Source: Bacteroidota bacterium (GTDB lineage: Bacteria > Bacteroidota > Ignavibacteria > Tepidaquicellales > Tepidaquicellaceae). From it: a stretch of 5,092 bases of DNA. Below the pieces are notes generated by a model. That model saw only the letters and a list, made by a program, of their open reading frames with translations, was not told the origin of the DNA and ran no database searches. Location: positions 1 through 5,092 of the forward strand of contig DOWN01000084.1 of assembly GCA_003519545.1 (NCBI GenBank). Reading direction: 5' to 3'. A program made the position numbers and the translations under genes. Below are positions 1 to 5,092 of this stretch, piece by piece (position 1 is the stretch's first letter; each line of letters begins with the position of its first letter).

Positions 1-18
1 AATTAAACCCAAAACATT

Positions 19-1164
19 ATGAAAAAATTATTCCTATCTTTATTTTCCTTTCTATTTTTATCATTTGTTTTTAATTCAATTTACTCTTATCCGAGATATT
101 CTGCTTATACAGGCGATAAGTGTATGGATTGTCATGTCAACCCTTCAGGTGGGGCTATGAGAAATTCATACGGCACTAAATATGGTAAAGAAGAATTGAA
201 TATGGAACTCTTTAAAAAAATTGCTGATAAAATGGAATTCTCTCCGAAGATTACTAAGGACATAACTATTGGTGGTGATATACGCCTAACACAGGTTGAT
301 AACCAAATTCCTTCCCAATCAAATCTGAATACATTTTTGTTAATGCAGGGAGATTTATATTCCAATGTACAGATTAATGATTACCTGAATGCTTTTATTT
401 CAATTGGAACAGACATTCCCGGAGTCAGAACAAAATCAGAAGTTTTTGGTATGATTTCTAAACTGCCGTTAAATTCATATTTTAAAGCAGGAAGATTCAC
501 TCCCAATTATGGAATAAAAATTGTTGAACACAGAGCATTTCAAAGATTAAATATTTTAAACACTCCTTATAGTGCTGATGCCGGATTTGAAGCAGGTATA
601 TCTCCCGGTGATTTTAGTTTAAGTGCCGGTATTTTCAATGGAATTTTCACTGAATTCTTTGACGGTGATCCGAAAAAAATGTTTGTTGCTTCCACTGAAT
701 ATACTTTCAGATTTGATGAAGCGGATATTTTTTTTAATATAGGAGCTTCTGCCTATACTAATCCTTATTCTTTTGTTGATCCTGTTACTCTGGAAACTGT
801 TAACAACAACAGAAATGCATTTGGAGGATTTTTTAAACTGGGTATTAAAAACCGTGTCGCAATCTTGGGTGAATTTGACCGTCTTGAAAACCGCCTCGCA
901 GGCAATATGACAAGAAGTGATTTTTATTATGGTGAATTGAATATTAGACTTGTAAAGGGAATTGAACTTAGAGGTCAGTTTGAAAGATACAACAGAAATA
1001 TAAATATGGATAGTACATCAGTCAGAAGAATTAGTGTAGGTGCGGCTTTTTTCCCGTTTTATGGATTTGAAACTGAAGCAATGGTGAGGTTCGTTAATGA
1101 TGAAACTTTAATGCCTGATGCAAAGAAAGATGAGTTCCAATGGAATTTCCATTTTTATTTTTGA
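19..1164 (+). CDS. Exported monoheme c-type cytochrome fused to a predicted outer-membrane beta-barrel (porin-like)
   Basis: This 381-residue protein starts with a signal peptide (KK at 2-3, a Phe/Leu-rich core at about 4-18, probable cleavage near Ser23). One covalent heme c site, CMDCH, lies at 35-39 inside a conserved-looking block (TG at 31-32, NPSGG at 41-45, RNSYG at 48-52). From about residue 75 the chain is a series of alternating aromatic/polar strands with Gly, Asn and Asp turns, including a GRFTPNYG segment at 158-165. It ends in an amphipathic strand with terminal Phe381, the usual BAM-recognised signal of outer-membrane barrels. The ATG is fixed by an in-frame TAA at 4-6. There is no Shine-Dalgarno sequence. 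The only other histidines are H171 and H378, so the second axial heme ligand is uncertain. The role is inferred: electron transfer at or across the outer membrane, as in Cyc2-type cytochrome-porins. A plain porin with a heme-bearing N-terminus is the alternative. The gene is monocistronic at its 3' end, closed by a hairpin. Confidence 0.8.
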   Translation: MKKLFLSLFSFLFLSFVFNSIYSYPRYSAYTGDKCMDCHVNPSGGAMRNSYGTKYGKEELNMELFKKIADKMEFSPKITKDITIGGDIRLTQVDNQIPSQSNLNTFLLMQGDLYSNVQINDYLNAFISIGTDIPGVRTKSEVFGMISKLPLNSYFKAGRFTPNYGIKIVEHRAFQRLNILNTPYSADAGFEAGISPGDFSLSAGIFNGIFTEFFDGDPKKMFVASTEYTFRFDEADIFFNIGASAYTNPYSFVDPVTLETVNNNRNAFGGFFKLGIKNRVAILGEFDRLENRLAGNMTRSDFYYGELNIRLVKGIELRGQFERYNRNINMDSTSVRRISVGAAFFPFYGFETEAMVRFVNDETLMPDAKKDEFQWNFHFYF

Positions 1165-1172
1165 TTAAGCTT

Positions 1173-1201
1173 TAAACGGGAGATTTTAAATCTCCCGTTT
1201 A
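1173..1201. terminator. Intrinsic hairpin terminator shared by convergent genes
   Basis: A near-perfect inverted repeat pairs AAACGGGAGATTT (1174-1186) with AAATCTCCCGTTT (1188-1200), plus an outer T-A pair at 1173/1201. The realistic form is a stem of about 12-13 bp with a 3-nt loop and a GC-rich middle. On the plus strand it begins 9 bases after the heme-barrel stop codon and is followed by a T-rich tail (TTTATTTATAT). On the minus strand the SemiSWEET stop codon (1201-1199) forms the base of the stem, and the tail beyond it is only weakly T-rich. It is therefore convincing for the plus-strand gene and plausible for the minus-strand operon. Confidence 0.85.
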
Positions 1202-1459
1202 TTTATATCTGATTTTGTAAATTAAAATTGTGGATATCAAAACCATTGAAACTGTATTGGCAAGAATAACAGGTATATCTTTGTCCATTATGCCATAAAT
1301 CAACCAAAGTATAGTCCCGTTAATTAATAATAATAATGTGAATATCGATAAATCTTTTGTATGTTTAGTTTTTATTGTTTTTATTGACTGAGGCAAATAA
1401 GCAAAAGTCGTGCAACATGCTGCTACAATACCTATCACACTAACCCAGTTTAATTCCAT
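1199..1459 (-). CDS. SemiSWEET-family sugar transporter (PQ-loop / MtN3 family)
   Basis: This 86-residue integral membrane protein has three hydrophobic helices (about 5-24, 38-57 and 61-81), the size and topology of bacterial SemiSWEETs. These assemble as homodimers in the inner membrane and move mono- or disaccharides by facilitated diffusion. The PQ motif (YLPQ) is at 21-24 at the end of helix 1. Trp52 in ILWLIYG and Asn68 in ILANTVS correspond to the substrate-pocket Trp and Asn of characterised family members. The basic KTIKTKHTKD loop after helix 1 is also typical. The start ATG overlaps the stop codon of the glycyl-tRNA synthetase by one base (TAATG) with no Shine-Dalgarno sequence, so translation is probably coupled to that gene. 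It is the last gene of the minus-strand cluster, and its stop codon lies in the terminator stem. The substrate cannot be read from the sequence. Confidence 0.92.
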   Translation of the reverse strand: MELNWVSVIGIVAACCTTFAYLPQSIKTIKTKHTKDLSIFTLLLLINGTILWLIYGIMDKDIPVILANTVSMVLISTILIYKIRYK

Positions 1460-1461
1460 TA
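1457..1461 (-). other. TAATG stop/start overlap (translational coupling site)
   Basis: On the minus strand the glyS stop TAA (1461-1459) shares its last A with the SemiSWEET ATG (1459-1457). The bases upstream are A/T only with no Shine-Dalgarno, so re-initiation by the ribosome that finishes GlyRS is the likely way the transporter is translated. The overlap is seen directly; the coupling is inferred. Confidence 0.7.
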
Positions 1462-2823
1462 AAGTATATATTTAATTTTTTCGTTTAAATAAATTAACAA
1501 ATTGTCTTTGTTAATTCTTTCCTGTTTCATTGAATCTCTTTCTCTCACTGTAACTGTTCCGTCTTCAAGTGTTTGAGTATCAACGGTTATGCAATACGGG
1601 GTTCCGCATTCATCCTGTCTTCTGTATCTTCTGCCAACTGCTCCGGAATCATCATAAAAAACTTTAAAATAATTTTTTAAATCGTTTATAATACTTTTTG
1701 AAATTTCAGGCATACCGTCTTTATTTACAAGAGGGAACACTGCCGCTTTTACCGGAGCAAGTGCAGGATGTAATCTTAAAACCGTTCTTGTTTCTTTAGA
1801 TGTTGATCCGTCTGAATTTTCTTTTGTTAATTCTTCTTCTTCAAATCCATTACAAAGAAAAGCAAAAAAACTTCGCGATGCTCCTACTGCAGTTTCTATT
1901 ACATACGGTATAAATCTTTCTTTTGTTTGATCATCAAAATATTCTATCTTTTTCCCGGAAAACTCTGAATGTCTTTTTAAATCAAAATCTGTCCGGTTGT
2001 GAATACCTTCTATCTCTCCCCATCCAAATGGAAATTCAAACTCTATATCAAACGCTGCTTTTGCATAGTGTGCAAGTTTTTCATGCTTATAAAATTTGAG
2101 TTTCTCTTTTTTCATTCCATATTTATAAAACCATTCAATCCTCTTCTCTTTCCAATATTCAAACCATTTATTATCATCATTCGGATTTACAAAAAATTGC
2201 ATCTCCATTTGTTCAAACTCTCTCGTTCTGAAAAGAAAATTTTTTGTGTTAATTTCATTCCTGAATGATTTACCAATCTGTGCAATTCCAAATGGTATTT
2301 TTTGTCTTGAAGATTCTCTGACGTTATTGAAATTTACAAATATTCCTTGTGCAGTTTCTGGTCTTAGATACACCACACTTGAAGATTCTTCAAGTGGTCC
2401 TATATAAGACTTAAACATAAGATTAAAATTTCTTGCTTCAGTAAATTTACCTTCCTCCATACATTTAATTGCTTTTCTACCCTTGTAACCCTTGTTTCCA
2501 CATTCTGTATCTTCCAATTGATCCGCTCTGAATCTTGCTTTACATTCTTTACAGTCAACCATCGGATCTGAAAAATTTTCTACGTGTCCGGATGCTTCCC
2601 AAACTCTCGGATGCATAAGTATTGAAGCATCAATCCCTTCAACATCTTCCCTGTAAGTCATCTCTCGCCACCACGCTTCTTTGATATTTTTTAATAATTC
2701 AACCCCAAGCGGACCGTAATCATAACATCCGTTTAAACCACCATAAATTTCCGAAGATTGAAATACAAATCCCCGCCTTTTACACATTGAAACTATTTTT
2801 TCTGTAGTGTCTGATTTACTCAT
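1459..2823 (-). CDS. glyS: Glycyl-tRNA synthetase, class II, homodimeric type
   Basis: This enzyme charges tRNA-Gly with glycine using ATP in the cytoplasm. It is the single-chain alpha2 type, not the alpha/beta GlyQ-GlyS tetramer. At 454 residues it is near the shorter end of the family. The N-terminus has FQSSEIYGGLNGCYDYGPLG (21-40), followed by motif 1 (about 40-57) and HPRVWEASGHVENFSDP (71-87). Motif 2 is LRPETAQG (153-160), SFRNEI (186-191) and RTREFEQME (199-207). Motif 3 is near 311-323 with Arg317. The C-terminal anticodon-binding domain (about 350-454) has LHPALAPVK, DDSGAVGRRYRRQDECGTPYC in pieces at 391-411, and VTVRERDSM at 424-432. A putative zinc knuckle has C91 and C94, then C108 and C121 in place of the usual second CxxCG pair. 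The gene lies 16 bp after the fucose synthase stop, with no Shine-Dalgarno, in the middle of a four-gene cluster. Confidence 0.97.
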   Translation of the reverse strand: MSKSDTTEKIVSMCKRRGFVFQSSEIYGGLNGCYDYGPLGVELLKNIKEAWWREMTYREDVEGIDASILMHPRVWEASGHVENFSDPMVDCKECKARFRADQLEDTECGNKGYKGRKAIKCMEEGKFTEARNFNLMFKSYIGPLEESSSVVYLRPETAQGIFVNFNNVRESSRQKIPFGIAQIGKSFRNEINTKNFLFRTREFEQMEMQFFVNPNDDNKWFEYWKEKRIEWFYKYGMKKEKLKFYKHEKLAHYAKAAFDIEFEFPFGWGEIEGIHNRTDFDLKRHSEFSGKKIEYFDDQTKERFIPYVIETAVGASRSFFAFLCNGFEEEELTKENSDGSTSKETRTVLRLHPALAPVKAAVFPLVNKDGMPEISKSIINDLKNYFKVFYDDSGAVGRRYRRQDECGTPYCITVDTQTLEDGTVTVRERDSMKQERINKDNLLIYLNEKIKYIL

Positions 2824-2839
2824 TTAGTAATAAATAAAT

Positions 2840-3775
2840 TTAAAATTTTAAATTAAAATCTTTTTCTAAAACTTCTGTTAATCCTTCTTCAAATGGTCTC
2901 GGTGAATAATCGGGCATAATGGATTTCAATAAAGCGATATCAGTTCTTTTCTCATACATCCCGTCCGGTTTTGTTGTGTCCCATTCAATTTCGCCTGAAT
3001 AATTAAAAACTTTTTTTGCAATATCAATATATTCTTTTATTGAATGGTCATATCCCGTTCCAATATTTACAAACTGCTCTCCTTCATAATTCTCCATTAA
3101 ATAAATACACGCATCCGCACAATCATCCGCATACAACGCTTCTCTTCTTGGTTTACCTGAACCCCAAAATATAAGTTTCTCACCTTTTTCTTTGTTGTTT
3201 ATAAATTTTTTAATCATCGCTGCTATAAAATGACTGTTAGTCAAATCGTAATTATCACCTTGTCCGTATAAATTTGTCGGCATCGCTTCGATAGTTTTCA
3301 ACCCATATTGCTTTCTGTAAAGTTGTGCGGCAATAATTCCCATTCCTTTTGCAACCGCATAACCTTTATTTGTTTCTTCAAGTGGTCCTTTCATAAACCG
3401 GTCTTCGTTAATCGGTTGAGGATTTTCTTTAGGATAAATACACGTTGATCCCGTATATAACAATTTTGAATTTCCGGAAAACATTTTCATTGAATTCAAA
3501 ACATTTAAAATCATAATGGCATTTTCATATAAAAAATCTGCTTGGAATGAATTGTTAGCAAGAATACCTCCAACCCTTCCGGCAACCATAAAAACATATT
3601 CCGGATTTTCAGTTTTAAAATACTTTTCCGTTTGGGTTTTATCGGTTAAATCAACTCCCATACTTCGGGAAATTTTCTGAATATTTGAATAACCTTTTTT
3701 TTCAAGTTGCCTTGCTATTGCTCCCCCAAGCATTCCCGTTGCCCCGAGTACGGCAATTTTTGATTTTTTATTCAT
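2840..3775 (-). CDS. fcl: GDP-L-fucose synthase (GDP-4-keto-6-deoxymannose 3,5-epimerase/4-reductase)
   Basis: This extended short-chain dehydrogenase/reductase converts GDP-4-keto-6-deoxy-D-mannose to GDP-L-fucose with NADPH, supplying surface polysaccharide or glycoprotein synthesis. Its 311 residues match the usual length of about 310-325. The Rossmann motif GATGMLG is at 11-17, followed by GRVGGILANN (66-75). The catalytic set known from the E. coli enzyme is present: Ser110 and Cys112 in GSTCIYP, Tyr139 and Lys143 in the YxxxK pair (YAVAK), and His182 in NSHFI. Other family marks are MPTNLYG (165-171), WGSGKPRRE (204-212, Arg211) and KPDG (269-272). It starts 4 bp after the aldehyde dehydrogenase stop, without a Shine-Dalgarno. 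The partner GDP-mannose 4,6-dehydratase (Gmd) is not in the window. A close relative making another GDP-deoxysugar (for example a colitose-type enzyme) is possible but less likely given the intact catalytic residues. Confidence 0.93.
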   Translation of the reverse strand: MNKKSKIAVLGATGMLGGAIARQLEKKGYSNIQKISRSMGVDLTDKTQTEKYFKTENPEYVFMVAGRVGGILANNSFQADFLYENAIMILNVLNSMKMFSGNSKLLYTGSTCIYPKENPQPINEDRFMKGPLEETNKGYAVAKGMGIIAAQLYRKQYGLKTIEAMPTNLYGQGDNYDLTNSHFIAAMIKKFINNKEKGEKLIFWGSGKPRREALYADDCADACIYLMENYEGEQFVNIGTGYDHSIKEYIDIAKKVFNYSGEIEWDTTKPDGMYEKRTDIALLKSIMPDYSPRPFEEGLTEVLEKDFNLKF

Positions 3776-3779
3776 TGAA

Positions 3780-5092
3780 TTATATTACCATTATTTTTAA
3801 TTCAGTCATTTCATCTATCGCATATTTTACACCTTCTTTTGTATTTCCTGACATCTTTACACCTCCATAAGGCATTGAATCCATTCTGTATGCTGATACA
3901 TCATTTATTATTACTCCTCCTGTTTCTATATTATCAAATGCATAAAATGCATTTTTAATATCATTAGTAAAAACTCCTGCTTGTAATCCGAATTGTGATT
4001 TATTTACATTTTCTACTGCTTCAGTAAAATTTTTAATCTTACGAACTGTAACTAATGGTGCAAATACTTCTTTTGAATTTACATTTGCATTTTCATTTAT
4101 ATCGGTAAGTATTGTCGGCTCAAACATAGCACCTGTTCTTGCTCCACCTAATAATAACGTTCCGTTTGTATTTACCGCTTCTTCTGTCCATCTTTCCACA
4201 CGTATTGCTTCTTCTTCATTAATCATCGGACCGACAATAGTGTCCTCTTCAAATGGATTTCCGAATTTTATTTTTTTAACTTCATCGGTAAATAGAGATA
4301 TGAATTTTTCATATACACTATCAACAACATATATCCTCTGAACTGATATACAACTTTGTCCCGCCTGAGCAAATCCACCTACGGATAACTTTTTTGCTGC
4401 CAATTCTAAATCTGAATTATCATCAACTATTACTCCGGCATTTCCACCTAACTCCAGTGAAACTTTTTGATATACAAGTTTTGATTTTAACTTCCAACCG
4501 ACAGCAGAACTTCCCGTAAAACTTACGAGATTAACTCTTGAATCCGAAGCAAATGATTCAATTTCACTCCCGGAAGATGTAACAACATTAACTGGAGTAA
4601 AACCCAATGATAACTCATCAGCACTTTCTTTTATAATTTTACCTATCTCAATACCACAACTCATTGATGCACTTGCAGGTTTAAGCAATACAGTATTGCC
4701 TGAAGCTAAAGCAGGAGATATTTTATGTGCTACAAGATTTACCGGAAAATTCCATGGAGTGATTGCTAATACAACACCAACAGGAAATCTTTTAACAATC
4801 CCCGTTTTATTTTCTGACCCTTTCAATAAATCTAGATTTAAAACTTCACCTTCTATTTGTTTTGAAAGTTCTGCTCCAAGTTTAAATGTTAATACCGCTC
4901 TATCAATTTCAATTTTTGAATAAATCAATGGTTTACCGGTTTCAAGTGTAATTAAATTTGCTAAATCCTCTTTCTTTTGTTTAATTTTATCAGAAATTTT
5001 TTCAAGTAATTCCGCTTTTAAATAAACAGGTAGTTTCCGGTATTTTTTTTGAACAGAAGTTAAATAATTCAGTGAGTTATTTACATCTGCTT
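3780..5092 (-). CDS. NAD(P)-dependent aldehyde dehydrogenase, lactaldehyde/ALDH-F21-like; 5' end beyond window
   Basis: The minus-strand frame stays open to the window edge, giving 436 visible residues. The family is usually 470-490 residues, so roughly 35-50 N-terminal residues are missing. It oxidises an aldehyde to the acid in the cytoplasm. In visible numbering, LITLETGKP ends at 54. The catalytic Asn is 114 (TPWNFP), the cofactor-binding Lys is 137 (LKPAS), the nucleotide loop FTGSSAVG is at 191-198, the general base Glu213 is in LELGGN, and the nucleophile Cys247 is in GQSCIS (codon 4352-4350). Glu341 is in KEVFAP. MPYGGVKMSG and the EGVKYAIDEMTE ending (to Ile436) resemble the ALDH-F21 group that includes lactaldehyde and phosphonoacetaldehyde dehydrogenases, which is a recollection and not a search. 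An in-frame TTG at 4928 is an internal Leu in GKPL, not the start. It is the first visible gene of the minus-strand cluster. The exact substrate is unknown. Confidence 0.93.
   Translation of the reverse strand, partial: ADVNNSLNYLTSVQKKYRKLPVYLKAELLEKISDKIKQKKEDLANLITLETGKPLIYSKIEIDRAVLTFKLGAELSKQIEGEVLNLDLLKGSENKTGIVKRFPVGVVLAITPWNFPVNLVAHKISPALASGNTVLLKPASASMSCGIEIGKIIKESADELSLGFTPVNVVTSSGSEIESFASDSRVNLVSFTGSSAVGWKLKSKLVYQKVSLELGGNAGVIVDDNSDLELAAKKLSVGGFAQAGQSCISVQRIYVVDSVYEKFISLFTDEVKKIKFGNPFEEDTIVGPMINEEEAIRVERWTEEAVNTNGTLLLGGARTGAMFEPTILTDINENANVNSKEVFAPLVTVRKIKNFTEAVENVNKSQFGLQAGVFTNDIKNAFYAFDNIETGGVIINDVSAYRMDSMPYGGVKMSGNTKEGVKYAIDEMTELKIMVI

Noticed and set aside
132..365. Opposite-strand open frame inside the heme-barrel gene.
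   Set aside because: It has no domain, overlaps a clearly coding signal-peptide/CxxCH region, and its composition is that of a shadow frame.
1999..2268. Plus-strand open frame inside glyS, rich in Phe/Ile/Lys.
   Set aside because: It is the antisense of a conserved synthetase region. The hydrophobic composition comes from the complementary Lys/Glu/Asn codons.
2837..2854. Perfect 18-bp A/T-only palindrome (AATTTAAAATTTTAAATT) over the fcl stop codon.
   Set aside because: It has no GC stem, so it would make a weak terminator. Palindromes of this composition arise easily in DNA this AT-rich, and it lies inside a tightly spaced gene cluster.
2386..3389. Identical 16-base word TTCTTCAAGTGGTCCT at 2386-2401 and 3374-3389.
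   Set aside because: Both copies encode Gly-Pro-Leu-Glu-Glu in the coding frames of glyS and fcl, at sites where each family commonly has GPLE/GTLE-like residues. It is best explained by shared peptide and codon choice, not a functional repeat.
3685..3870. Plus-strand open frame spanning the fcl/ALDH junction.
   Set aside because: It covers the N-terminal Rossmann motif of fcl and the conserved ALDH C-terminus in antisense, with no independent coding evidence.
4696..4928. Possible start of the aldehyde dehydrogenase at an in-frame TTG (4928-4926), and an opposite-strand open frame at 4696-4923.
   Set aside because: The minus-strand frame continues upstream of the TTG to the window edge and encodes typical ALDH sequence (ETGKPL), so the TTG is an internal Leu. 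The plus-strand frame is a shadow with no recognisable domain.

Overview
The window is AT-rich bacterial DNA with five protein-coding genes, almost no intergenic space, and no RNA genes, mobile elements, CRISPR arrays or long repeats that I can see. No gene start has a recognisable Shine-Dalgarno sequence; the upstream stretches are A/T runs. Together with the dimeric-type glycyl-tRNA synthetase, the outer-membrane barrel with a C-terminal phenylalanine, and the general style of the proteins, this suggests a Gram-negative member of the Bacteroidota/Ignavibacteria-like (FCB) group. That placement is an inference with moderate to low confidence.

Layout. On the plus strand, 19-1164 encodes an exported protein with one c-type heme site (CMDCH) directly after the signal peptide, followed by what looks like an outer-membrane beta-barrel. 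It ends at a strong GC-rich hairpin (1173-1201) that it shares with a convergent minus-strand cluster. That cluster, in transcription order from the right edge, is: an aldehyde dehydrogenase cut by the window end (5092-3780), a GDP-L-fucose synthase-like NAD(P)-dependent epimerase/reductase (3775-2840), a glycyl-tRNA synthetase (2823-1459) and a SemiSWEET sugar transporter (1459-1199). Gaps are 4 bp, 16 bp and a 1-base TAATG overlap, so the four genes are very probably co-transcribed.

How the genes work together. The minus-strand cluster mixes housekeeping translation (GlyRS), nucleotide-sugar synthesis for surface glycans (GDP-fucose), aldehyde oxidation and small-sugar transport. There is a loose sugar theme (GDP-deoxyhexose, lactaldehyde-type ALDH, sugar transporter), but no single pathway is visible and the grouping may be only a compact operon. 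The most interesting gene is the plus-strand heme-barrel fusion. Its architecture resembles that of the fused cytochrome-porins (Cyc2-type) that pass electrons across the outer membrane, although homology cannot be shown from the sequence alone.
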